A stretch of 64,000 bases of DNA from JAXGMV01 sp040772085. GTDB lineage: Bacteria > Chloroflexota > Anaerolineae > Anaerolineales > Anaerolineaceae. The notes under the pieces were generated by a model. That model did no database searches and was not told the origin of the DNA. It was given only the letters and a program-made list of their open reading frames with translations. Each line of letters begins with the position of its first letter. Position 1 is the first letter of the stretch. This document shows positions 7,597 through 16,212 of the stretch, in pieces. A program made the position numbers and the translations under genes. The stretch lies in NCBI GenBank assembly GCA_040772085.1, contig JAXGYU010000001.1, positions 558,001-622,000 on the forward strand, read 5' to 3'.

Positions 7597-9105
7597 ATGA
7601 TACCAAATCATATTTTGATGCTGATCCTGCTTCTGCCCATGGCTGGCGCGTTCGTAGTCTTACTGCTGCCGAAAGCCAATGTCAGGCTGATCCGCAATGT
7701 CGCGTTAGGCGCGAGCATTATCCCGTTTATTTTGTCGCTGTATGTCTGGCTGGGATTGTACCAACCCGGGGTTGAGGGTTTCCAGCTGGTTGCCAACTAC
7801 CAGTGGTATCCCGCCATCGGCTCAAGTTTCCACCTGGGGATTGATGGCATATCACTGACCATGGTGCTGCTGACCACCTTCCTGACCCCGCTGGCAATCC
7901 TGGCATCTTACAGCATTGAAGAAAAAGTGCAATCCTACATGTTCCTCTTCCTCTTCCTGGAAATGGGCATGCTGGGTGTTTTCCTGGCGCTTGACCTGCT
8001 GCTGTTCTTTGTCTTCTGGGAAATCGGTCTGGTGCCGATGTATTTCCTGATCAACATCTGGGGTGGCAAGAACCGAAATTATGCCTCGCTCAAGTTCATC
8101 CTCTACACCATGGGCGGTTCGCTCGGATTGCTGCTCTCTTTGCAAATGATCGGCGCGCTGACAGGCACATTCGATCTGGTCCAGCTCTATCAGGTCTGGC
8201 CTGGCTTGTCAGAGGGCACCTTGTTCGGTCTGCAGACAGCGACGGTTAAAGCCATCTCATTCTGGGCTTTCGTGATCGCCTTCGCGGTCAAAGTGCCGGT
8301 CTGGCCTTTCCACACCTGGCTGCCTGACGCCCACACCGAAGCCCCGACAGCCGGTTCGATGATCCTGGCGGGTGTGCTGCTCAAGCTGGGCGCTTACGGT
8401 TTCCTGAGGCTGGTGCTGCCGCTCTTCCCCGTCGAATCCAAACAATACGCGGTATGGCTGGCGGTGCTGGCCATGCTGGCGATCATCTTCGGCGCACTCA
8501 GCGCTCTGGCGCAGAACGATTTCAAGCGGCTGGTGGCTTATTCGTCCATCAATCATATGGGATTTGTGGTGCTCGGTATTGCGGTGGCCGCGGCAGCCGC
8601 TGGCACACAATACGCCTATATTGCCGCCAGCGGTGCGGTGCTGCAAATGGTGACGCACGGGCTTTCCGCCGCTGGCATGTTCTTCCTGGTGGGAGTGGTC
8701 TATGAGCGCACTCATACCCGTGACCTGAACGAATACGGCGGTCTGTTCGCCATCGTGCCGGTGTATGGCTCCATTCTGGTATTCGTCTCCATGGGCTCGC
8801 TTGGTCTGCCGGGCCTGGCTGGTTTTGTTTCTGAATACATGGTTGTGCAGGGCGCCTGGCCGGTCTTCATGCTGATCACGGCGCTGAGCCTGATTGGTCT
8901 GTTCTTCACCGGCGCTTATATCCTGAAAGGGATCCGCAGCGTGCTGCACGGGAAGCGCAATGAAAAATATGTCGGTCATCTGACAGACATGAACACACGC
9001 GAGCTGGTTGTGATCGTGCCGCTGATGGCTCTGATGCTGCTGATTGGCATCTGGCCGTCATGGATTGTCGACATGATCAACAAAGCCGTAATGATGCTGT
9101 ATTAA
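7597..9105 (+). CDS. nuoM: NADH-quinone oxidoreductase subunit M, copy 1
   Basis: Antiporter-like proton-pumping subunit of complex I (502 aa, normal length). Canonical residues are present: Glu142 in FFVFWEIGLVPMYF, Lys232 in AFAVKVPVWPFHTW, and the later lysine of GVLLKLGAYGFLR. It therefore looks like the functional orthologue of E. coli NuoM. A second NuoM-like gene follows after 10 nt. Start at ATG after GGAAGGATAGGGA. Confidence 0.95.
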   Translation: MIPNHILMLILLLPMAGAFVVLLLPKANVRLIRNVALGASIIPFILSLYVWLGLYQPGVEGFQLVANYQWYPAIGSSFHLGIDGISLTMVLLTTFLTPLAILASYSIEEKVQSYMFLFLFLEMGMLGVFLALDLLLFFVFWEIGLVPMYFLINIWGGKNRNYASLKFILYTMGGSLGLLLSLQMIGALTGTFDLVQLYQVWPGLSEGTLFGLQTATVKAISFWAFVIAFAVKVPVWPFHTWLPDAHTEAPTAGSMILAGVLLKLGAYGFLRLVLPLFPVESKQYAVWLAVLAMLAIIFGALSALAQNDFKRLVAYSSINHMGFVVLGIAVAAAAAGTQYAYIAASGAVLQMVTHGLSAAGMFFLVGVVYERTHTRDLNEYGGLFAIVPVYGSILVFVSMGSLGLPGLAGFVSEYMVVQGAWPVFMLITALSLIGLFFTGAYILKGIRSVLHGKRNEKYVGHLTDMNTRELVVIVPLMALMLLIGIWPSWIVDMINKAVMMLY

Positions 9106-9115
9106 GAGGTGATGG

Positions 9116-10588
9116 ATGCAATTTCCCTTACTTAGCCTGATCATCTTCCTGCCGCTGATTGCTGGCATCATCATCCTCTTCCTGCCGCAAAATCAGGAGA
9201 AACTGCCCAGGCAGATCGCGTTTGCTGCCTCCGGGGTCACGATGATTTTGTCCTTCATCGCCTATTTTGGTTACGACACTGCCCGTGCCGGCTATCAGTT
9301 CGTCGAGCAGATGGAATGGGTGCCCGCGTTTGGCATCTCTTACGCGCTCGGCGTCGACGGCTTGAGCGTGCCGCTGGTGCTGCTGGCCGGCATCGTGCTG
9401 TTCTGCGGCGTAATCGTTTCATGGAAGATCGATGACCGTCCGCGTGAATTCTTTGCCTATATCCTCATTCTCGGCACCAGCGTGCTGGGTGTGTTCTCCA
9501 CGCTCGACCTCTTTCAACTGTTCTTCTTCATGGAAATCGCTATCTTCCCCAAATATCTGATGATCGTGATGTGGGGGTCGCCGAAGACCCGCGAGTATGG
9601 CGGCATGAAGCTGACCTTATACCTCTTCATCGGTTCGGTGCTGGCGATGTTGGGCAGTCTGGCGATTTACTATGGCGCGGGTCAGCACACTTTCTCGCTT
9701 CTGGCGCTGGAAGGCACAAAGTTTGCGCCTGAGTTCCAGATCTTCTGGTTCCCGTTCGTCTTTGTTGGCTTCGCCATCATGGGAGGTATGTTCCCGTTCC
9801 ATTCCTGGGCGCCTGACGGTCACGTCGCGGCGCCGACAGCCATCTCGATGATGCTGGCTGGCGTGGAAATGAAGGTTGGCGTTTACGCTGCTTTGCGCGT
9901 AGCCATTTTATTGATGCCTGACGGAGCCCGCTACTGGGCGCCTGCCATTCTCATCCTGGCGACGATCAATGTGGTTTATGGCGCCTTTATAGCGCTCATC
10001 CAGACCGATTTCAAATACGTCATCGGTTTCTCATCTGTGTCACACATGGGTCTGGTGCTAATTGGCATGGCGACCTTTACCAAAGAGGGGCTGCTGGGCT
10101 CGGGTCTGCAAATGTTCTCACACGGCGTCATGACGGCACTCTTTTTCTCCGTCGTCGGTATGGTCTATGACCGGACACACAACCGCGACATCTCCAAACT
10201 GGGCGGGCTGGCGCGCAAGATGCCGCTGGCAGCCATAGGCTTCATCATTGGTGGTCTGGTCTCGATGGGTATGCCGGGCTTCTCCGGTTTCGTCGCTGAA
10301 TTCCCGATCTTTGTCGGCGCCTGGAAAACGTACCCCATCGTTGCCATCATCGCCGTGCTCGGCATCATCCTGACCGCGGCGTACATCCTGCTGGTCACGC
10401 GCAAAGTCTTCTTCGGCGAGCTGCCGGCAGAGTACGAAACAACGGTCGGCGATGTCTCGATTCTGGATAAGACTGCCATCGTTTTGCTCTCCGTCATCAT
10501 GGTCGTAATCGGCTGGTTCCCGGGGGTGATCGTACCGGTCGTGGAATCGGCTGTAGTCAATATTCTCGGCATTCTGGGAGGTCTGTAG
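9116..10588 (+). CDS. NuoM-like subunit, copy 2, altered helix-7 lysine
   Basis: Second antiporter-like subunit of 490 aa. Glu140 (LFFFMEIAIFPKY), Lys253 (GVEMKVGVYAALR) and the ALIQTDFKYVIGFSSVSHMG stretch are kept, but the helix-7 lysine of the family is replaced: FAIMGGMFPFHSW has Met222 where copy 1 has Lys232. Divergence between the two copies shows this is an old paralogue, not a recent duplication. It may be an extra pumping module in a complex with two M subunits or a structural spacer. Ribosome site AAGAGGTGA precedes the ATG. Confidence 0.9.
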   Translation: MQFPLLSLIIFLPLIAGIIILFLPQNQEKLPRQIAFAASGVTMILSFIAYFGYDTARAGYQFVEQMEWVPAFGISYALGVDGLSVPLVLLAGIVLFCGVIVSWKIDDRPREFFAYILILGTSVLGVFSTLDLFQLFFFMEIAIFPKYLMIVMWGSPKTREYGGMKLTLYLFIGSVLAMLGSLAIYYGAGQHTFSLLALEGTKFAPEFQIFWFPFVFVGFAIMGGMFPFHSWAPDGHVAAPTAISMMLAGVEMKVGVYAALRVAILLMPDGARYWAPAILILATINVVYGAFIALIQTDFKYVIGFSSVSHMGLVLIGMATFTKEGLLGSGLQMFSHGVMTALFFSVVGMVYDRTHNRDISKLGGLARKMPLAAIGFIIGGLVSMGMPGFSGFVAEFPIFVGAWKTYPIVAIIAVLGIILTAAYILLVTRKVFFGELPAEYETTVGDVSILDKTAIVLLSVIMVVIGWFPGVIVPVVESAVVNILGILGGL

Positions 10589-10589
10589 G

Positions 10590-12044
10590 ATGACTGGTAA
10601 TTTGAGTACTTACCTGGCTGGGATCCTGCCTGAACTCTCGCTGGTGATATTGGCGGTGATTCTGCTAGTGGTTGATGTCGCGACCAAAGGGAACCGAAAG
10701 AATCTGTTTGCCTACCTGACTGCCCTGGGTATGCTGGTCGCGCTGATTATCATGGTCTCAACGCACCAACTGGGCGGCGAGCCCTCGTTGATCTGGGGCG
10801 GGTTGATCAAGCTGGATGGCGTCGGCTTTGTCTTCGGTGTCCTCTTCCTGACTGCCGCGATGCTTACCTCGCTCTTCACAATCGATACGGACCTACTGAA
10901 ACGTCAGGGTGAGTTTTACGTCCTGCTCACTGTCAGCACGCTCGGTATGCTGCTGATGAGCAAGGCGAACAACATCCTGATGCTCTACCTGTCGATTGAG
11001 CTGACCTCTATCCCCCTGTATGTGCTGGCCGGCTTCAAACGTGACGACACGAAATCTGCCGAAGCGGGCATCAAGTATTTCCTGTTCGGCGCGGCAACCT
11101 CAACCATCATGCTGTTTGGGTTTTCGCTGCTCTTCGGCTTTACCGGCGAGACCCAGCTCTCCAGCGTTCTCGCCGCAGTCAGCGGCGGCATGTTGCCGCT
11201 GCCTTTGCTGCTGCTTAGCCTGCTGCTGATCCTGGTCGGTGTCGGCTTCAAAATTTCTGCTTTCCCGTTCCACTTCTGGGCGCCGGATGTTTATGAAGGT
11301 GCGCCAACGGTCATCGCTGGTTACCTGTCAACTGCTTCCAAGGCGGCCGGTTTCGCCGTCCTGATCCGCATCCTGTTTGAAGTCTATCCGGCGATCTATG
11401 TCAACTGGTCGCTGGTGCTGGGTGTCATGAGTGCGGCCAGCATGTTCATCGGCAATTTCCTGGCGCTGGTTCAGAAAAACATCAAACGGCTGCTGGCTTA
11501 CTCATCCATCTCACATGCCGGCTATATCCTGATCGGTGTCGCCGCGGCTTCAAGTTTCGGCGTCAGCGCGTCAGTCTATTATCTGATCGCCTACTTCCTG
11601 ACCAACATCGCCGCCTTCGCGCTGGTCTCCATGGTCAGCAAGGAAACTGGCTCATACGAGATCGCCAGTTATGCCGGCCTGAGCCGCCGCGCCCCGGGCA
11701 TCTCGCTGCTGTTGCTGGTGGTCTTCCTCTCGCTGGCAGGGATCCCGCCATTCGCTGGCTTCATCAGCAAGTTCTTCGTCTTCGCCGCTGCGATTGAAGC
11801 CAACATGATCTGGCTGGGTATCCTTGGTATCCTGAACGCGGTCGTGGCGCTCTCATACTACCTGAACGTGTTGAAAGTGATTTACCTCTATCGTTCAGAG
11901 CATGAAGGTACGCAGCTCAGCTTCGACATGACAAAGACAACCCTGGTCTCGATCTGTGTCATTGGCGTCATCATTGTCGGTTTCGTAATCGCGCCATTCT
12001 TCAGCGCTTCGAGCGCAGCCGCGATTGCGTTTTTGGGATTGTGA
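10590..12044 (+). CDS. nuoN: NADH-quinone oxidoreductase subunit N
   Basis: Antiporter-like subunit closest to the J/K core in complex I (484 aa). Conserved Glu lies in LYLSIELTSIPLYVLAGF and the helix-7 Lys in VGFKISAFPFHFWAPDVYEG; the ALVQKNIKRLLAYSSISHAG motif is intact. The start follows the nuoM2 stop by one base, with GGGAGGTCTG as ribosome site inside the previous gene. Last gene of the nuo run. Confidence 0.95.
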   Translation: MTGNLSTYLAGILPELSLVILAVILLVVDVATKGNRKNLFAYLTALGMLVALIIMVSTHQLGGEPSLIWGGLIKLDGVGFVFGVLFLTAAMLTSLFTIDTDLLKRQGEFYVLLTVSTLGMLLMSKANNILMLYLSIELTSIPLYVLAGFKRDDTKSAEAGIKYFLFGAATSTIMLFGFSLLFGFTGETQLSSVLAAVSGGMLPLPLLLLSLLLILVGVGFKISAFPFHFWAPDVYEGAPTVIAGYLSTASKAAGFAVLIRILFEVYPAIYVNWSLVLGVMSAASMFIGNFLALVQKNIKRLLAYSSISHAGYILIGVAAASSFGVSASVYYLIAYFLTNIAAFALVSMVSKETGSYEIASYAGLSRRAPGISLLLLVVFLSLAGIPPFAGFISKFFVFAAAIEANMIWLGILGILNAVVALSYYLNVLKVIYLYRSEHEGTQLSFDMTKTTLVSICVIGVIIVGFVIAPFFSASSAAAIAFLGL

Positions 12045-12055
12045 TTTTTAAGCTC

Positions 12056-12064
12056 TGATATAAT
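12056..12064 (+). promoter_or_regulatory. Extended -10 box for leaderless atpZ-like gene
   Basis: TGATATAAT is a perfect extended -10 element (TG at 12056-12057, TATAAT at 12059-12064). The ATG at 12071 begins 7 nt after the last T, exactly where transcription should start, and there is no Shine-Dalgarno sequence. The mRNA is probably leaderless. It separates the atp genes from nuo. Confidence 0.7.
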
Positions 12065-12070
12065 AGCGAC

Positions 12071-12379
12071 ATGGAGCCAGCAAAAGCGCCACAAAAGAGC
12101 AGCGCAGCCACCAACATCTCCATGGCGCTGATTGCCAGCCAAAGCGGTTGTGTGACGATTCTGATCGTCGTTCTGGCAGTTGCGGTTGGCTTATGGCTCG
12201 ACGCAAGATTTGATACAAAACCGTTCGTAACTATCACGGCAGTTATTATCAGTATTCCAATTTCTGTCCTTGTGATGTTAAAATTGGTGAGGACAGCCGT
12301 TTCAAAAATAGTGGTAGAACCTAAGACAACCCATTCCACTCTGGAGGAGACGCAAGTTGGCAGAAACAAAGACAACTAA
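12071..12379 (+). CDS. AtpZ/AtpI-like ATP synthase accessory membrane protein
   Basis: Small two-helix membrane protein of the AtpI/AtpZ group that precedes F0 genes and assists c-ring assembly or ion supply. The hallmark GLWLDARFDTKPFVTI between the two helices is present. Helices are at about residues 28-46 and 54-75. The 3' end overlaps atpB by 23 nt. The start lies 6 nt past an extended -10 box and lacks a ribosome site, consistent with leaderless translation. Assignment between AtpI and AtpZ is not certain. Confidence 0.75.
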   Translation: MEPAKAPQKSSAATNISMALIASQSGCVTILIVVLAVAVGLWLDARFDTKPFVTITAVIISIPISVLVMLKLVRTAVSKIVVEPKTTHSTLEETQVGRNKDN

Positions 12380-13358
12380 ATGGCGATGGGGCGTTAATCG
12401 CTGGTGGGTGCTCCTGTTCATGCTCCTTGGCATCTGGGGTGCATCGGCGTATCCGCCAATCAGACCGCACATTCAGCTTCCGGCAGAGAACATCTTCCCG
12501 ACCCCGCTTTTCACCTTGCCTGGCATCGGTGATTTTTACCTGACCAACACCATCGTTGCCCTGATCCTGGTGGACCTGATCCTGATCGGACTGGCATTGG
12601 CAGTCCGCAGCGCGGTCAAGCGCATGGAATCTACAGGTGATTACACACCCCGTGGTATCTCCGGCGGACTGGAAGCCCTGCTTGAAATGCTGTTCAACCT
12701 GACCGAACAAACTGCCGGCGCGAAATGGGCGAAGACGATATTCCCATATTTCGCGACCATCACGCTGATGGTGCTGGTTGCCAACTGGATGGAGCTGATC
12801 CCCGGCGTTGATAGCATCGGCTTTCTGCATCACGCCTCGCATGGCATTGAAGGCTTCACCGAGAAGCAGTTGACCTCGGGCATCAGCACAATCGTGCATC
12901 CCGCGGTTGAAGAAGGCGGTTATAACATCATCCCCTGGGTGCGCGCGCTGACGACCGATCTCAACTTCACGCTCGCGCTCGCGATCATCGCAGTGGTGAT
13001 GATCCAGGTCATGGGCGTCCGATCACAGGGTGCCGGTTATTTCAAGAAATTCTGGAACACATCAACCTTCTTCAGCAAGCCGATTTTTGGTTTCATTGAC
13101 TGGGCGGTCGGTCTGCTGGAGGTCATCTCCGAGCTTTCGAAAGTGCTCTCGTTTGCCTTTCGTCTTTTTGGCAATATCTTCGCGGGTATGGTCATGCTGT
13201 TTGTTATCGGTACCCTCGTACCGATTTTCGCGCAGACCATTTTCTTGATGCTGGAATTCTTCGTTGGACTGATCCAGGCTGTCGTCTTTGGCATGCTGAC
13301 CATGGTCTTCATGGCGCAGGCAACGCAAAGCCATGACGCTGGTCACGACAGTCACTAA
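12357..13358 (+). CDS. atpB: ATP synthase F0 subunit a
   Basis: Stator channel subunit of the F0 motor. The essential arginine is in the penultimate-helix motif LSFAFRLFGNIFAGMV, and the last helix has GLIQAVVFGMLTMVF. At 333 aa it is somewhat longer than the E. coli protein (271), with an insertion of ~40 residues near 160-200. The start is TTG 12357, supported by GGAGGAGA seven bases upstream; it overlaps the preceding gene. Confidence 0.93.
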   Translation: MAETKTTKWRWGVNRWWVLLFMLLGIWGASAYPPIRPHIQLPAENIFPTPLFTLPGIGDFYLTNTIVALILVDLILIGLALAVRSAVKRMESTGDYTPRGISGGLEALLEMLFNLTEQTAGAKWAKTIFPYFATITLMVLVANWMELIPGVDSIGFLHHASHGIEGFTEKQLTSGISTIVHPAVEEGGYNIIPWVRALTTDLNFTLALAIIAVVMIQVMGVRSQGAGYFKKFWNTSTFFSKPIFGFIDWAVGLLEVISELSKVLSFAFRLFGNIFAGMVMLFVIGTLVPIFAQTIFLMLEFFVGLIQAVVFGMLTMVFMAQATQSHDAGHDSH

Positions 13359-13405
13359 TCTGACAAATCGCAATTATTTTGCAACAAACAGGAGGATAAG
13401 TTCTT

Positions 13406-13642
13406 ATGGAAGGTAATATCGTTGCTGCAGCAAAACTGATCGGTGCCGGCCTGGCGATGATCGGAACTATCGGAGCGGGTGCCGGTATCGGCATCGTTGT
13501 GAATGGTGCCGTTCAAGGTATGGCTCGGAATCCGGACGCGTCCGGTAACCTGCTGACCAACATGATCCTTGGGATCGCGTTCGCTGAAGCCGTCGCTATC
13601 TATTGTCTGGTCGTCGCGCTGTTGATCCTGTTTGTCTTCTAA
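13406..13642 (+). CDS. atpE: ATP synthase F0 subunit c
   Basis: Rotor ring subunit, 78 aa, two helices joined by the polar loop ARNPDA (residues 40-45). The ion-binding carboxylate is Glu61 in GIAFAEAVAIY. The residues that accompany Glu in sodium-binding rings (Gln in helix 1, Ser-Thr after Glu) are not present here: Ile28 region and Ala-Val follow instead, so protons are the expected coupling ion. Ribosome site AGGAGGATAAG is strong, as expected for a subunit needed in many copies. Confidence 0.95.
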   Translation: MEGNIVAAAKLIGAGLAMIGTIGAGAGIGIVVNGAVQGMARNPDASGNLLTNMILGIAFAEAVAIYCLVVALLILFVF

Positions 13643-13672
13643 TTGCCGGCATAGCCAGTAGAGGAGGTCCCT

Positions 13673-14422
13673 TTGGAAAAACTAGGTATTAATCTCGGCT
13701 ATTTGCTGGTCCATATTCTTAACTTCGCGATCCTCTTTGTGGTTCTGCGTGCCTGGGTTTACAAACCCGTTCTCGGTATCCTCGAGAAACGCCGTCTGGC
13801 GATTGCGCAGGGTCAGGAAGATGCCCGCATCGCTGCTGATGCCCGCAAGAACGCTGAAACCGAAGCCAAGAAGATCATCGCTGAAGCTGAAAAGAAATCG
13901 GCTGAGATCATCAACGAGTCCAGTGAACGGGCTGATTTTGCCGCCCGCGACATCAAGGCTCAGGCTGAGGCTGAGGTCAGCAAGCTGCGCGCGCAGGGTC
14001 TGACTGATATCGACAATGAACGCGCCCGAATGCTGCGTGATCTTCGTAACCAGGTCGGCGCATTGTCCCTGTCTGCTGCCCATAAGTTGATTGGTGATTC
14101 GCTCATCAGCGATCCCGCCAAACAACACCAGTTGCTGAGCGATTTCTTCTCGAATGTGCCCGGTGGCAGGATCAGCTTCCTTGAGAAAGCAGATCCCGGC
14201 AGTGTGGAACAGGTTGAGGTCGTCAGCGCTATGCCGCTCACGGACGAAGAACAGTCATCCGTCTTGGCAGACATGCAGAAGTCGCTCGCCAACAAGGATG
14301 TGCCGGTACATTTCCGGGTCGATCCTTCGTTGCTCGGCGGCTTGCTGGTCAAACTGGGTGACCGCGTGATTGATGGCTCGGTTGCCAGCCAGTTGCAGGA
14401 AATGAAAGAAAAGTTGAACTAA
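13673..14422 (+). CDS. ATP synthase fused subunit b-delta
   Basis: Peripheral-stalk protein. Residues 1-30 form the b-subunit membrane helix (LGYLLVHILNFAILFVVLRA), 40-145 a long charged coiled coil, and ~175-249 match the C-terminal domain of subunit delta (VEVVSAMPLTDEEQ and VDPSLLGGLLVKLGDRVIDG). The helical N-terminal domain of delta, which normally binds alpha, is not seen; the coil leads almost directly into the delta tail. TTG start with AGAGGAGGTCC. It is followed by a terminator, so atpA, G, D and C must lie elsewhere. Confidence 0.88.
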   Translation: MEKLGINLGYLLVHILNFAILFVVLRAWVYKPVLGILEKRRLAIAQGQEDARIAADARKNAETEAKKIIAEAEKKSAEIINESSERADFAARDIKAQAEAEVSKLRAQGLTDIDNERARMLRDLRNQVGALSLSAAHKLIGDSLISDPAKQHQLLSDFFSNVPGGRISFLEKADPGSVEQVEVVSAMPLTDEEQSSVLADMQKSLANKDVPVHFRVDPSLLGGLLVKLGDRVIDGSVASQLQEMKEKLN

Positions 14423-14443
14423 TCCCATTGCTGGATTAAGATT

Positions 14444-14478
14444 AATGGCAGACGTTCTCAACGGCTGCCATTTTTTTT
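14444..14478 (+). terminator. Rho-independent terminator after atp F0 genes
   Basis: Perfect 8-bp stem AATGGCAG (14444-14451) / CTGCCATT (14465-14472), 13-nt loop, and a run of eight T (14471-14478). It closes the atp run 22 nt after the stop and lies only 13 nt before the MurE-like start. Confidence 0.85.
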
Positions 14479-14491
14479 AGGAAGGTGCCGA

Positions 14492-16066
14492 ATGCCAGAA
14501 GTTCAAACTCTCCGAAAGCCGCTCTCTGCCTACCTTGACCAGTTGGACGAAATTGGGCGCGGTCAGATTGCCAACATCGACGCGCTCGTCAGCGGGGTCA
14601 CCTCTGATTCCCGCCAGGTTGAACCCGGCTCGATCTTCGTCGCCATCGGCGGTGAATTTGCCGATGGACACGACTATATCCGGCAGGCGTTTGAGCGCGG
14701 GGCGGTTCTGGCAGTCGGTTCGAAGCCCGTCAATGAAATCGGCCGTGAGCTGCCCTATGTGCAGGTCAGCCATGGGCAGGCGGCCCTGGCAACCGCTGCA
14801 GCGGTCTATTATGACTTTCCGGCGCGCAAGCTGGTGATGATCGGCGTGACCGGTACCGACGGTAAGACAACGACCTGCAACCTGATTTATGGCATCCTCA
14901 AGCAGGCTGGGCTACCTTGCGGCATGGTCTCGACGGTGAATGCCATGATTGGCGATGAAGCGCTGGATACCGGCTTTCACGTCACCACGCCGCCGGCGAC
15001 GGATGTCCAGCGCTATCTGGCGATGATGGTCGAGAAGGGTATCACACACGTTGTGATGGAGGCGACTTCGCATGGCTTGGATCAGCGGCGCGTCGATGAA
15101 TGCTATTTCGACCTTGGTGTCGTTACCAACATCACCCATGAGCACCTGGACTATCACAAGACTTACGAGCATTACCTCAACTCCAAAGCGCGCCTGTTCA
15201 CCTCGCTCAGCCATGATTTCGCCAAGCCGACCGAGGTTGCGCCGCTGGCGATCCTTAATCGCGATGACCGCTCCTACGCCAAACTGCAGCCGATGATTAA
15301 GGCTGATGTCCGGACCTATGGCATTGACCGGCCTGCGGACGTTCTGGCGTCTCAGACTGCCTTTCGCAAGGATGGCACGACCTTTCTCGTGACGACGGCG
15401 GATGGCGAGCATGAGATTCGAACGCCGCTGCTGGGCGAATACAACGTTTACAACACGCTGGCGGCTGTCACTTGCGCCAGACATCTGTCCATTGATTGGG
15501 CTGTCATTCAGTCGGCACTGCTGCACGCGCCGCTGGTGCCTGGCCGGCTGGAAGTGATCGACTTGGGTCAGGATTTCACGGCGATCGTGGATTTCGCGCA
15601 TACACCGAATTCCCTGCGGACGGTGCTTGAGACAGTCCGGCCGATGACCAATGGCAAGCTGATCTGCGTCTTTGGCTCTGCCGGCTTGCGTGACCGCGAG
15701 AAGCGGCGTGATATGCCCATGCATGCCGTCTGTCTGGCGGATTTCACCATCTTGACAGCCGAAGATCCGCGAACGGAAAAGCTGGGCGATATCCTGGCTG
15801 AGATGGCGGCTGCTGCCACCGAGCAGGGGGCGATGGAGGGCCGGGATTTCGTGCGTGTCCCTGACCGGCGCGAAGCACTGCGCAAGGCGGTATCCGTCGC
15901 CGCGCCAGGAGATCTGCTCATTGCGCTTGGCAAGGGGCATGAGCAGTCGATGTGTTTTGGTACGACCGAGTATGACTGGGACGACCGCCAGGCAATGCGC
16001 GCGGCAATCGCTGAACGCCTGGGACTCGAAGGCTATCCCATGCCATTTCTGCCCGTGTGGGAGTAG
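14492..16066 (+). CDS. murE: MurE-like UDP-MurNAc-tripeptide ligase
   Basis: ATP-dependent ligase that adds the third amino acid to UDP-MurNAc-L-Ala-D-Glu in peptidoglycan synthesis. N-terminal substrate domain (SGVTSDSRQVEPGSIFVAI), P-loop GVTGTDGKTTT, and the MurE stretches EATSHGLDQRRV and NITHEHLDYHKTYEHYL are present. The specificity loop that reads DNPR in diaminopimelate-adding enzymes is EDPR here, so the third residue (diaminopimelate, ornithine or lysine) is uncertain. 524 aa is slightly long. Ribosome site AGGAAGG; likely carries its own transcription or read-through past the upstream terminator. Confidence 0.85.
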   Translation: MPEVQTLRKPLSAYLDQLDEIGRGQIANIDALVSGVTSDSRQVEPGSIFVAIGGEFADGHDYIRQAFERGAVLAVGSKPVNEIGRELPYVQVSHGQAALATAAAVYYDFPARKLVMIGVTGTDGKTTTCNLIYGILKQAGLPCGMVSTVNAMIGDEALDTGFHVTTPPATDVQRYLAMMVEKGITHVVMEATSHGLDQRRVDECYFDLGVVTNITHEHLDYHKTYEHYLNSKARLFTSLSHDFAKPTEVAPLAILNRDDRSYAKLQPMIKADVRTYGIDRPADVLASQTAFRKDGTTFLVTTADGEHEIRTPLLGEYNVYNTLAAVTCARHLSIDWAVIQSALLHAPLVPGRLEVIDLGQDFTAIVDFAHTPNSLRTVLETVRPMTNGKLICVFGSAGLRDREKRRDMPMHAVCLADFTILTAEDPRTEKLGDILAEMAAAATEQGAMEGRDFVRVPDRREALRKAVSVAAPGDLLIALGKGHEQSMCFGTTEYDWDDRQAMRAAIAERLGLEGYPMPFLPVWE

Positions 16067-16110
16067 ACGCCGCAGTCTGGAGCCAGCCGTATGGGTATGG
16101 CTTGTCGTGT

Positions 16111-16151
16111 CGTAGGGCAGCTCGCGTTCATTGAGCCGTCAATCAAGTAAT
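16111..16151. repeat. Short hairpin repeat, copy A1
   Basis: About 41 bp starting CGTAGGGCAGCTCGCG and ending GTCAATCAAGTAAT. Copy A2 at 16326-16366 has the same start, length and end with scattered changes. In A2 the core GGCGGCTC/GAGCCGCC is a perfect stem; in A1 it is GGCAGCTC/GAGCCGTC. Confidence 0.7.
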
Positions 16152-16212
16152 AGTCGGGCGCGAATTCGGCGCAATACCTACATTTTGCAAAGAAGACACA
16201 TGCAACGTGGAT

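Noticed and set aside
14912..15940. 342-codon antisense frame opposite the murE-like gene
   Set aside because: Arg/His/Gln-rich composition typical of antisense shadow; murE motifs occupy the plus strand throughout.
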